This document shows positions 42,202 through 50,304 of a stretch of 64,000 nt of DNA, piece by piece; position 1 is the stretch's first letter, and every line of letters begins with the position of its first letter. The translations under genes and the position numbers were made by a program. The notes beneath the pieces were generated by a model, which was given only the letters and a program-made list of their open reading frames with translations, was not told the DNA's origin and ran no database searches. The stretch is from Anabaena sp. WA102 (GTDB taxonomy: Bacteria > Cyanobacteriota > Cyanobacteriia > Cyanobacteriales > Nostocaceae). The stretch spans positions 4,592,001-4,656,000 of the forward strand of contig NZ_CP011456.1 in NCBI RefSeq assembly GCF_001277295.1. The letters are read 5' to 3'.

Positions 42202-44922
42202 GTGCTATCAGCGTTTTCTCAGGAACAATTAGCTACATATATTAAGCAAGTCTTGGGTGATGGATTATCAGATCAAGTAGTTACAGATTGTATCCAGGCT
42301 TTAGAAATTATTGAGCCACCTGTAGCAAAGCAATTTTGGCAAGCGACTACAGCCAATCCGGGAATTTATATTGTGCTGTCGGGTAAGGTAAGATTGCTTG
42401 ATAGCTCCAACAATTTAATTAATACTCTCACGCCAGGATCATCATTTGGGGAGTTAACTTTATTTCCAGACCAAGATTTTAGCAGTTATGTTGCTAGAGC
42501 TTCTGTGAATTTAAAGGTTGCCTATCTTCCCGAAAAAACGGTGAAAAAGGTTATGGGAGAATTTCCTCGTGTTTATAATTTCTTGCTGAATAAAGCAGAG
42601 TTAATTAACACTCCTAAGTCTCCAGATATGCCGATTGTTGAATTGCCAAGAAATGGCAAAGTTGTTAATTTCTCTCAACCAATTGTTCCCCCACCAACAT
42701 CAACAAAGAAACGCTCTCAATATTTTCCTATTCCTACTGTTATTGCTGGCAATTGGTGGCGGAAATTTACTAAACGCTACCCATTTTTTGAACAACAAAG
42801 TGCTGCGGATTGTGGTGCTGCTTGCTTAGTTATGATTGGTCGTTATTGGGGGAAAAACCTAAGTATTAATCGGCTGCGGGATCTGGCTAATATTAGCCGG
42901 AGTGGTGCATCTATGCGGAGTTTGAGTGCAGCGGCGGAAAGCCTTGGTTTTGCTACCCGTCCGGTAAAAGCCAGTTTGGATAAATTTGCTCAACAACCTT
43001 TACCAGCGATCGCTCATTGGCAAGGTAAACATTACATTGTTGTCTATGAAATTACCAAAAAACAGGTAATTATTGCCGATCCTGCCATTGGTCAACGTCG
43101 GCTGACTACCAAGGAATTTCTCACAGGTTGGACTGGTTACGCTTTACTATTACAACCTACAGCTTCCCTCAAAAAAACGCCAGAAGCTAACACGCCATTT
43201 TGGCAGTTATTGGATTTAGTTAAACCTCATTTTCAAGTTCTCCTAGAAGTATTTCTGGCTTCGGTCTTAATTCAGATATTTGGATTAATCACGCCTTTAT
43301 TTACTCAACTCCTATTAGATAGAGTCATTGTTCAAGGCAGTGTTTTAACTTTAAATACTGTCGGGTTTGGATTGTTAATTTTCGGCTTGTTTCGGGTTGC
43401 CATTAATGGCTTAAGACAATATTTACTAGATCATACAGCCAACCGCATTAGTATCGCCTTGATGGTAGGTTTTATTAAACATACATTTAGTCTACCGCTG
43501 GCATTTTTTGAATCTCGTTATGTCGGGGATATTGTTTCCCGTGTCCAAGAAAATCAAAAAATTCAACGTTTTTTAACTGGTGAAGCTCTTTCCATTGGAT
43601 TGGATTTACTAACAGTCTTTATTTATGTGGGATTAATGTTTTGGTATAGTCCACCAATGGCATTAATGACATTAGCAATTGTGCCGCCATTTGTGATTTT
43701 AACATTCTTTGCTACACCATTTTTGCGGCGGATTAGTCGGGAGGTATTTACAGCAGGAACACTGGAAAATAGTTATTTAATTCAAAGCTTGACTGGCATT
43801 TCTTCGATTCGCTCAATGGCTATTGAACAAACGGTGCGTTGGCATTGGGAAGAATTGCTAAATAATTTAATCAAAAAGAACTTTAGTGGTCAAGTAATTG
43901 GTAATCAACTGCAATTAGTTAGTTCTACTATTCAATCTTTGGCAAGTACAGGATTATTATGGTTTGGAGCTTGGTTGGTTATTCAAAATCAACTTACCAT
44001 TGGTCAATTAGTTGCCTTTAATATGTTATTAGGCAATATTATTCAGCCTTTCCAAAGATTAATTATTTTGTGGAATCAGTTACAGGAAGTAATTGTCGCC
44101 ACAGAACGAATTAATGATGTCTTAGAAGCACAACCAGAGGAAGATTTAGAACATAAACCTCGGCAATTTCTACCAAGATTAATGGGGAAAATTAGTTTTA
44201 ATAATGTTACCTTTCGCTATCATCCTGAAAGTGAGATTAATATTTTAGAAAATCTCAGTTTTGAAATCTTGCCAGAACAAACTGTAGCAGTTGTTGGTCG
44301 CAGTGGTTCTGGAAAAACAACACTTTCTAAGTTGATTTTGGGTTTATATCTAGCGACAGATGGAAGAGTTCTGATTGACAATCAAGATGTTACTAGTATT
44401 TCCTTACATTCCTTGCGATCGCAAATTGGAGTTGTTGATCAAGATACCTTTTTATTTGGAGGAACAATTCGGGAAAATATCACAATTGCTCATCCAGAAG
44501 CCTCTTTAGAAGAGATTATAGAAGCAGCCAGACTTGCAGGTGCAGATGAGTTTATTAAAAGGATGCCAATGGGTTATGAAACTCAAATTGGTGAAGGGGG
44601 AGGAATGTTATCTGGAGGACAACGCCAACGGTTAGCAATTGCCCGCGCATTATTAGGAAATCCCCGACTTTTAATATTAGATGAAGCCACGAGTCACCTG
44701 GATGCTGAATCAGAACGGATTATTCAGAACAACCTTAAAAAAATCTTGCAAGGACGTACAAGTGTAATCATTGCTCACCGTCTTTCCACAGTTCGTCATG
44801 CTGATCTAATTTTAGTCTTAGATCGTGGTGTTTTAGTAGAAAGCGGTACACATGAACAATTAATCGCCAAAAGAGGACATTATTTCTATCTTAATCAACA
44901 ACAATTAGCACAAAAAAATTAA
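42202..44922 (+). CDS. Peptidase-containing ABC transporter with cyclic-nucleotide-binding-like domain (HetC-like)
   Basis: 906 residues from GTG 42202, preceded by GGAGG at 42190-42194. Residues about 40-130 form a cNMP-binding-like domain (GIYIVLSGKVRLL, PGSSFGELTLF). 194-320 is a C39 peptidase with C204 in ADCGAACL, H277 in GKHYIVV and D293 in IADPAIG. Then six transmembrane helices and an ATPase with [17 protein letters not shown] and [11 protein letters not shown]. Such PCATs cut leader peptides after a Gly-Gly type site and export the core. The same domain order is found in HetC, needed for heterocyst formation. Likely substrates are the two small proteins 46662 and 47006. Confidence 0.92.
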   Translation: MLSAFSQEQLATYIKQVLGDGLSDQVVTDCIQALEIIEPPVAKQFWQATTANPGIYIVLSGKVRLLDSSNNLINTLTPGSSFGELTLFPDQDFSSYVARASVNLKVAYLPEKTVKKVMGEFPRVYNFLLNKAELINTPKSPDMPIVELPRNGKVVNFSQPIVPPPTSTKKRSQYFPIPTVIAGNWWRKFTKRYPFFEQQSAADCGAACLVMIGRYWGKNLSINRLRDLANISRSGASMRSLSAAAESLGFATRPVKASLDKFAQQPLPAIAHWQGKHYIVVYEITKKQVIIADPAIGQRRLTTKEFLTGWTGYALLLQPTASLKKTPEANTPFWQLLDLVKPHFQVLLEVFLASVLIQIFGLITPLFTQLLLDRVIVQGSVLTLNTVGFGLLIFGLFRVAINGLRQYLLDHTANRISIALMVGFIKHTFSLPLAFFESRYVGDIVSRVQENQKIQRFLTGEALSIGLDLLTVFIYVGLMFWYSPPMALMTLAIVPPFVILTFFATPFLRRISREVFTAGTLENSYLIQSLTGISSIRSMAIEQTVRWHWEELLNNLIKKNFSGQVIGNQLQLVSSTIQSLASTGLLWFGAWLVIQNQLTIGQLVAFNMLLGNIIQPFQRLIILWNQLQEVIVATERINDVLEAQPEEDLEHKPRQFLPRLMGKISFNNVTFRYHPESEINILENLSFEILPEQTVAVVGRSGSGKTTLSKLILGLYLATDGRVLIDNQDVTSISLHSLRSQIGVVDQDTFLFGGTIRENITIAHPEASLEEIIEAARLAGADEFIKRMPMGYETQIGEGGGMLSGGQRQRLAIARALLGNPRLLILDEATSHLDAESERIIQNNLKKILQGRTSVIIAHRLSTVRHADLILVLDRGVLVESGTHEQLIAKRGHYFYLNQQQLAQKN

Positions 44923-44930
44923 TTTTCACC

Positions 44931-44963
44931 ATATCCCCGACTTCTTGAAGAAGTCGGGGATAT
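44931..44963. repeat. Palindromic hairpin repeat, copy 6, inside the export operon
   Basis: Arms ATATCCCCGACTTCTT and complement in the 65-bp gap between the ABC transporter and HlyD genes. If transcribed through, it may set the ratio of the two products. Confidence 0.85.
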
Positions 44964-44987
44964 ATAACCAAAATTCTCTAATTATTT

Positions 44988-46523
44988 ATGCCACAGTCAG
45001 TTTACACCCAACCAACTACTACTATAAAGCCGCAGCATCAACCTGAATCTACTGCTGTAATAACAAACCAGCAAATCCAGATATTAGATAAAGCCAAGGA
45101 TTGGTTTTATGGCACAGAGGAATTATTAGATGCTTTACCAAAAGCATGGACTCGTTCCATGTTGTATTTACTAGTTAGTTTTGCTACCATTATTTTGCCT
45201 TGGGCAATGTTAACTAAAGTTGATGAAACAGGTAATGCTAGTGGGAGAATAGAACCCAAAGGAGCAACACAAAAATTAGATAGTGCGGTAACTGGTAGTG
45301 TTGTTAATGTCAATGTTAAAGAAGGAGCAACTGTTAAAGCTGGACAAGTTTTATTAGCAATGGAATCTGATGTTTTACAAACAGAAATTCAACAAGCACA
45401 ATCTAAATTAGAGGGGTTGATTAATCGCCAATCTCAACTAGAGATATTAAAAAATCAAGTCTTAATGTCAATTAATATTCAACGTCAGCAAAACCAATCT
45501 CAATCATTAGAAAAAATTGCTCAACTTAATCAAGCTAAACAAACATTTGAGACTAAAAAAAGTGCTTATAATTTCCAAGATTTGGAAAAATTAGCTCAAA
45601 TTGATCAGGCAAAACAGAATATACAATCTAATCAAACTAACTACAGATTAGCTACAAGTCGCTTACGTCGAGATATTTCGGAAGTTCAACGTTATCGTCT
45701 GCTATTAAAGGAAGGAATAATTGCTCAAACTAAAATAATAGAATTAGAAAAAATTGCTGAAGAAAGTCAACGTTCTCAAGAAGAAGCAAAATTTAATCTG
45801 CAAACAGCAAAGTTAAAACTAAAGGAGGAAGTCAGTCGTTATCAGTCACTAATGAATCAAGTTAGATCAGATATTGAACAGGCAAAACTACGGTTACAAG
45901 AAGAAGAAAGTAGTTATAAAAGTTCTCTAAAAGGCGGAGAATTAATTTTATTAAAAAGTCAAGAACAGTTTAAAGACATTCAAAATCAAATCATTTCCCT
46001 TAAATCAGAAATGATGCAGACAAAAGGACAGATTACAGCCTTAAATTTACAACTAAAACAGCGAACTATCCGTTCTCCTATTGATGGAATAATTTTTGAA
46101 TTACCTATTAAAAAATCTGGTTCTGTTGTCCAAGTAGGACAAATGATTGCTCAAATTGCTCCCGAAAATGCTCCCTTGATCCTGAAGGCACGTATGCCTA
46201 GTCAAAATAGTGGTTTTGTCAAGGCAGGAATGCCAGTCAAAATTAAATTTGATGCTTATCCTTTCCAAGAATACGGAATTGTGTCAGGACGTATTAGTTG
46301 GATTTCACCTAACTCTAGAGTTCAAGAAAATAGTTCTAACCGCATAGAAACTTATGAATTAGATATCGCTTTAGAAAATCCTTATATTCAAGTCGGTAAC
46401 AAACGGATTCCTATTACCTCTGGACAAACAGCAAGTGCGGAAGTAATCATTCGTCAGCGTCATGTTATTGACTTTATCTTAGATCCATTCAAGAAGTTGC
46501 AAAAGAGTGGTTTAGAGCTTTAA
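44988..46523 (+). CDS. HlyD-family periplasmic adaptor
   Basis: 511 residues. One membrane helix at about 58-76 (LLVSFATIILPWAML), a split lipoyl/barrel-sandwich domain (GSVVNVNVKEGATVKAGQVL; later TIRSPIDGIIFELP), and a long Gln/Lys-rich coiled coil (about 125-355). Connects an inner-membrane ABC exporter with an outer-membrane TolC channel. Adjacent to and downstream of the PCAT, as in type I peptide export systems. Confidence 0.92.
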   Translation: MPQSVYTQPTTTIKPQHQPESTAVITNQQIQILDKAKDWFYGTEELLDALPKAWTRSMLYLLVSFATIILPWAMLTKVDETGNASGRIEPKGATQKLDSAVTGSVVNVNVKEGATVKAGQVLLAMESDVLQTEIQQAQSKLEGLINRQSQLEILKNQVLMSINIQRQQNQSQSLEKIAQLNQAKQTFETKKSAYNFQDLEKLAQIDQAKQNIQSNQTNYRLATSRLRRDISEVQRYRLLLKEGIIAQTKIIELEKIAEESQRSQEEAKFNLQTAKLKLKEEVSRYQSLMNQVRSDIEQAKLRLQEEESSYKSSLKGGELILLKSQEQFKDIQNQIISLKSEMMQTKGQITALNLQLKQRTIRSPIDGIIFELPIKKSGSVVQVGQMIAQIAPENAPLILKARMPSQNSGFVKAGMPVKIKFDAYPFQEYGIVSGRISWISPNSRVQENSSNRIETYELDIALENPYIQVGNKRIPITSGQTASAEVIIRQRHVIDFILDPFKKLQKSGLEL

Positions 46524-46537
46524 ATAAAATTAGTATC

Positions 46538-46570
46538 AAAGACATAATTTAATAAGTTATGTCTTTTTTT
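46538..46570 (+). terminator. Rho-independent terminator after the HlyD gene
   Basis: AAAGACATAA (46538-46547) pairs perfectly with TTATGTCTTT (46557-46566) around a 9-nt loop, with a run of T through 46570. Ends the exporter transcript and separates it from the peptide genes. Confidence 0.8.
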
Positions 46571-46661
46571 AAAGGCTTTAATATGCAACTTTTTGATTAT
46601 TTTTAAGAGAAAAATGTCAGAATGAAATAGTTGAAATTACTAAAGATGAGAGGGTAAGACA

Positions 46662-46931
46662 ATGAAGAAAATAGTGATAAATGACCTATATCCTAGTCAT
46701 TTATTAACCTTTATTGATGATTTAATGCCACCAGAATTGTATGTTTTATTAGGAAGAGGTTTAGGAGGGTTTTATCCCCCTCTAGGGCTAAGTCCTAATG
46801 TTTTTGTAACCACTGTTTATGATGGTGTAAATACCATCTCAACAACTTATGAAGGAGCCGGTAGCTTTCATGATAATAAATTTAATACGATAGATTATGC
46901 TCGGACAGTTAATGCTTGGGTAAATCGTTAA
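46662..46931 (+). CDS. Candidate exported peptide 1 with leader-like N-terminus
   Basis: 89 residues, not a family I recognise. N-terminal part (1-33) ends in DDLMPPELYVLLGRG: Leu/Ile at the -12, -7 and -4 style spacing before a G-x-G, like double-glycine leaders, though the second Gly of the pair is Arg. A GLGG follows at 33-36. The C-terminal part shares TTVYDG(V/I)N, T.Y.G..SF.DNK and T.D.AR with peptide 2. No cysteine. Own Shine-Dalgarno (GAGAGGG) and no promoter overlap with the exporter. Probably the substrate of the PCAT upstream (inference). Confidence 0.6.
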   Translation: MKKIVINDLYPSHLLTFIDDLMPPELYVLLGRGLGGFYPPLGLSPNVFVTTVYDGVNTISTTYEGAGSFHDNKFNTIDYARTVNAWVNR

Positions 46932-47005
46932 TTATTTCCGCATATTCAAGGGCGATTTTGTCACATTTACCAAAACTGTTCACTGTTTAATAGGGAAATA
47001 AGATC

Positions 47006-47257
47006 ATGGCTACAATCATAATTTCTGACTTGCAGGAAAAGATATTTTTGGATGACTTAAATTCAGGGCAAATACAACAAATTTTAGGTACTGGTATTAT
47101 ACCTTTACCTTTCTTGGGTGGACGTGATGTTGCTTTAACGACTGTTTATGATGGTATAAATAATTTGCAAACAGCATATCGTGGCCCATTGAGTTTCTAC
47201 GATAATAAGATTTTTACTCTTGATCTGGCTAGAAGTGCTGTCTATTTAGTATTGTGA
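47006..47257 (+). CDS. Candidate exported peptide 2 with leader-like N-terminus
   Basis: 83 residues, paralogue of peptide 1. Leader-like ISDLQEKIFLDDLNSGQI then QQILGTG (7-30), with hydrophobic residues in the same register; an LGG lies at 37-39. Core: ALTTVYDGINNLQTAYRG, SFYDNKIFTLDLARS. Hydrophobic C-terminus. Followed by a strong terminator. Confidence 0.6.
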   Translation: MATIIISDLQEKIFLDDLNSGQIQQILGTGIIPLPFLGGRDVALTTVYDGINNLQTAYRGPLSFYDNKIFTLDLARSAVYLVL

Positions 47258-47305
47258 ACAATTATTAGGTGGTTATTTTTTCTTTACACCCCACCGCTTA
47301 TCTCC

Positions 47306-47331
47306 GAGGAAGTAAAAACTTCCTCTTTTTT
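47306..47331 (+). terminator. Rho-independent terminator after peptide 2
   Basis: GAGGAAGT, loop AAAA, ACTTCCTC, then six T. Perfect 8-bp stem 48 bp after the stop codon. Confidence 0.88.
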
Positions 47332-47519
47332 GTTGTTCTTGCTGGTAGTTGATAATTGTTTACAGTTACAGCAAATTGTCATCAAACCTGGAACAAGAAC
47401 CCCTCCCCGCAAGCGATGAGGGGGCTAGGATGTACCTTATATGATTGGAAATCGCTGTATATGAAAACTGCTGTATGTTATAATTTACTATTATGGATAT
47501 GAATTAGTGCATATAAGCA

Positions 47520-47933
47520 ATGATAGAAATTTCCCAGACAGTAATTATTCCTGATAGCGATATTGAAATTAGTGCAATTCGTTCCCAGGGTGCAGGTGGT
47601 CAAAATGTTAACAAGGTTGCTACTGCTATTCATTTGCGCTTTGATATTGGGGCTTCTTCGTTACCAGAAATCTATAAGGAACGGCTTTTGAAGTTGAAAG
47701 ATCATCGCATTACCCTTGAGGGAGTTGTGGTTATTAAAGCGCAGGAATATCGCAGTCAAGAACAGAACAAAGAGGAAGCTTTCAGACGACTTCAAGAACT
47801 GATTAAAAGTGTATCTGTGTTACCTCGAAAACGCAAACGGACAAAACCAAGTCGCAGTTCTCAAAGAAAACGTCTTGATAGTAAAAACAAGCGGGGACAA
47901 ATTAAATTGACTAGAGGAAAAATCACAGAATAA
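47520..47933 (+). CDS. arfB: Alternative ribosome-rescue factor B (YaeJ/ArfB type)
   Basis: 137 residues. GGQ at 26-28 in RSQGAGGQNVNKV is the peptidyl-tRNA hydrolysis motif; the C-terminal tail from about 100 is strongly basic (RKRKRTKPSRSSQRKR) and enters the empty mRNA channel of stalled ribosomes. Right length for ArfB and lacks the codon-reading domain of RF1/RF2. Confidence 0.92.
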   Translation: MIEISQTVIIPDSDIEISAIRSQGAGGQNVNKVATAIHLRFDIGASSLPEIYKERLLKLKDHRITLEGVVVIKAQEYRSQEQNKEEAFRRLQELIKSVSVLPRKRKRTKPSRSSQRKRLDSKNKRGQIKLTRGKITE

Positions 47934-47984
47934 TCACGACACTATTACTGTAATGCTAATATACAGAAATCCTAAATAAAATAA

Positions 47985-48030
47985 AAACATCCCCTCCTCC
48001 TCCGTGTCCTCTGTGCCTCTGTGGTTCGTT
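47985..48030. repeat. Interspersed repeat (CTCCGTGTCCTCTGTGCCTC family)
   Basis: Ends CTGTGGTTCGTTAAA. Directly precedes the 36-bp copy of the uvrB end. Confidence 0.7.
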
Positions 48031-48060
48031 AAACAACAAATACCATATATTATATATTAA

Positions 48061-48096
48061 CGTCCTAACATTTTATCTCGCAGATGTTTAATGCGA
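48061..48096 (-). repeat. 36-bp copy of the 3' end of uvrB (left flank of the GHKL-STAS-PIN module)
   Basis: CGTCCTAACATTTTATCTCG followed by CAGATGTTTAATGCGA matches the last codons of uvrB (minus strand, ...[11 protein letters not shown]) with the same variants as the tandem copy at 50141. Same orientation as the real uvrB end. Confidence 0.85.
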
Positions 48097-48206
48097 AGAA
48101 TAAAAATATACTAATCTAGCTAAAAATAACCAATGAGGTTATGAAATCTAGTATTATTGGCTCTAATTGTCAAAATTATAGAGAATCATAATTATTTGGA
48201 GTTGTT

Positions 48207-49142
48207 TTGTCATTAGTAATTACCAAAAATCAACCACCCGTTCTGTATGTGGATACAATAAAAGACTATCCGCGTCATGTAGAGATGCTTTTAAAAGACT
48301 GGTATGAGATATTGCAACTCCCTGAATACTGCTTGGAACTGATAATTGATTTCCACTATTGCGAATTCCTTGGACACATCGGTGTTACCTTTTTAGGGGG
48401 AATAGTTCGCCTATTTGCATACAGGGGTGGAAATGTCATTTTTCACTGGAATACACTTATAGACAAAATTCGGATGAATTTGGCTCAAAATGGGTTCCTC
48501 TATGATTTTGGCTACAATCAGAAACCTTGGGATGGTAACTCCGTACCTTATCGAAGTGATACTCAACACGACCCTATAGCCATAGCTGACTACTTAGGAT
48601 ATAAATGGTTAGGGAAAGGTTGGGTTAATATCAGTCCTGGATTACAGAATGCGATACCTGCGGTTAGCGTAGCTATCGCAGGTAAAGTTGTAGAAATATA
48701 CTTTAATGCCTTTGAACATAGCAATTCTCCCATAGGTGTATTTAGCTGCGGTCAACATTACACTACTTCAGGTACTCTTCAGTTAACGGTGGTTGACTTT
48801 GGGATTGGTATTTCTAATAGTGTTCGTACTTTACCTGAAAATGCAGCAATGACATCTATTGAGGCTTTAAAATGGGCATTTGAGCCGGTAAATAGCACAA
48901 AGCAGCAAGGTGTCCGACAGGGTGAAGGCTTACACATACTACAAGAATTTGTCCAAAAAAATCATGGAACTCTGATGATTTTCAGTAATGACAGCTATGT
49001 CAATATAGGAGATAATGGAGTTAAATACGAAAACGTTTGTACTAACTTTTCGGGAACGCTAGTCAATATAGCTTTTCGATGTGATGAAAAATACTACTGT
49101 TTAGCTTCAGAAGTTCCTAAACTCAAGAAGCTGAAGCTTTAG
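48207..49142 (+). CDS. GHKL (HATPase_c) ATP-binding protein with STAS-like N-terminus
   Basis: 311 residues from TTG 48207, supported by GGAG 5 bp upstream; no upstream ATG in frame fits as well. The N-terminal ~100 residues look like a STAS-type domain (LELIIDFHYCEFLGHIGVTF). The ATPase motifs are N167 in EIYFNAFEHS, DFGIG at 197-201 and GEGLHIL at 239-245. No His phosphoacceptor domain, so it resembles the anti-sigma/partner-switching kinases more than a sensor kinase. First gene of a three-gene operon with DUF4325 and PIN proteins. Confidence 0.8.
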   Translation: MSLVITKNQPPVLYVDTIKDYPRHVEMLLKDWYEILQLPEYCLELIIDFHYCEFLGHIGVTFLGGIVRLFAYRGGNVIFHWNTLIDKIRMNLAQNGFLYDFGYNQKPWDGNSVPYRSDTQHDPIAIADYLGYKWLGKGWVNISPGLQNAIPAVSVAIAGKVVEIYFNAFEHSNSPIGVFSCGQHYTTSGTLQLTVVDFGIGISNSVRTLPENAAMTSIEALKWAFEPVNSTKQQGVRQGEGLHILQEFVQKNHGTLMIFSNDSYVNIGDNGVKYENVCTNFSGTLVNIAFRCDEKYYCLASEVPKLKKLKL

Positions 49143-49160
49143 AGAGAGGGAGATAAGGAC

Positions 49161-49508
49161 ATGATGTATAAAGTTTACGATATAGTTGGCGAGTATGCCA
49201 TCACTCCTGATGGTGGACAAAAGTTATATGATCAGATTCATCCATGTTTACTAACTGATGAAACTGTGGAGTTAGATTTTGCAGGAGTGAAGGTTTTTGC
49301 ATCTCCATTTGTGAATTTTGCATTTGGTCAATTGTTAAAAGATATCCCATCTGAGAAGTTGAATCAATTGCTTGAATTTACTTCTCTCAATGCTGATGGA
49401 TGGGATGTTATTAATCACGTAATGACTAGAGCTAAACGTTATTACTCTGATGAAAAATATCGTAATGCTGTGGATACGGTGATAACAGATATGGCTGCAA
49501 GTTTTTGA
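49161..49508 (+). CDS. STAS-like DUF4325 protein
   Basis: 115 residues. VELDFAGVKVFASPFVNFAF is the DUF4325 hallmark and resembles the central strand/helix of STAS anti-sigma antagonists; the normal phospho-Ser/Thr position reads Ser-Pro. Start ATGATG with AAGGA upstream. Lies 18 bp after the GHKL gene and 3 bp before the PIN gene. Confidence 0.85.
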   Translation: MMYKVYDIVGEYAITPDGGQKLYDQIHPCLLTDETVELDFAGVKVFASPFVNFAFGQLLKDIPSEKLNQLLEFTSLNADGWDVINHVMTRAKRYYSDEKYRNAVDTVITDMAASF

Positions 49509-49511
49509 AGT

Positions 49512-50123
49512 ATGGCGATTATTCAAGCTGATATCATAGATATCAAAACTGATACCCCACAGCAAAGTGACATTTTCTTTGTAGATACCAACATCTGGTT
49601 TTGGCAAACTTATACAAATGCTGCATTTACGGCTAAACGTTACCAAATTACAGATTATCCCAACTATATCAACAAAACACGCCAAAATGGAGCTACTCTT
49701 ACTTATTCTGGACTCACTTTAGCTGAACTTGCTCATATTATTGAGAAAACAGAATATGATATTTATGTTCAATCTAATGGATATTTACACTTTAAGAAAT
49801 ACCGTCATGATTATCCAACAGAAAGAGCTAATGTAGTCGCTGAAGTTCAGTTTACTTGGCGACGAATCAAAAAAATTGCAATTCCTATTGATTTAACAGT
49901 AGATGACGCAACAACTGATGCTGCTATTAACCGATTTACCACTCAAGCAGTTGATGGTTATGATTTGCTGATGCTTGAAGCTATTAGCAAAGCAGGAGCA
50001 GGAACAGTTAAGATTATTACTGATGATATGGATTATAGTGTTGTTCCAGGTATTCAGGTGTTTACTAGCAATAAATATGTTATTCAAGATGCTGCTATGC
50101 AAAAGAAGTTAGTAAGGCGTTAA
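49512..50123 (+). CDS. PIN domain nuclease
   Basis: 203 residues. FFVDTNIWFW gives D25, LTLAELAHII gives E72, then VDGYDLLMLEA and KIITDDMDY supply further acids. Longer than ordinary VapC (about 135), with an inserted Tyr/Lys-rich helix (80-110). No HicB- or RHH-type antitoxin is next to it; the neighbouring GHKL and STAS-like proteins may control it. Confidence 0.82.
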   Translation: MAIIQADIIDIKTDTPQQSDIFFVDTNIWFWQTYTNAAFTAKRYQITDYPNYINKTRQNGATLTYSGLTLAELAHIIEKTEYDIYVQSNGYLHFKKYRHDYPTERANVVAEVQFTWRRIKKIAIPIDLTVDDATTDAAINRFTTQAVDGYDLLMLEAISKAGAGTVKIITDDMDYSVVPGIQVFTSNKYVIQDAAMQKKLVRR

Positions 50124-50140
50124 TTATACATTTATGTTAT

Positions 50141-50304
50141 CTTCCTAACATTTTATCTCGCAGATGTTTAATGCGATCGCTGACGCAGCGCAAGGCTAAC
50201 GCGCAATTTTCCAGCTTTCTAACGTCCTAACATTTTATCTCGCAAATGCTTAATGCGATTGCTGACGCAGCGCAAGGCTAACGCGCAATTTTCCAGCTTT
50301 CTAA
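50141..50304 (-). repeat. Two tandem 82-bp copies of the uvrB 3' end
   Basis: Units 50141-50222 and 50223-50304 each repeat the last ~55 bp of uvrB with an inserted TGACGCAGCGCAAGGCTAACG element; the third unit in register is the true end of uvrB, which lacks the insert. Same orientation throughout. Direct-repeat partner of 48061-48096. Confidence 0.9.
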
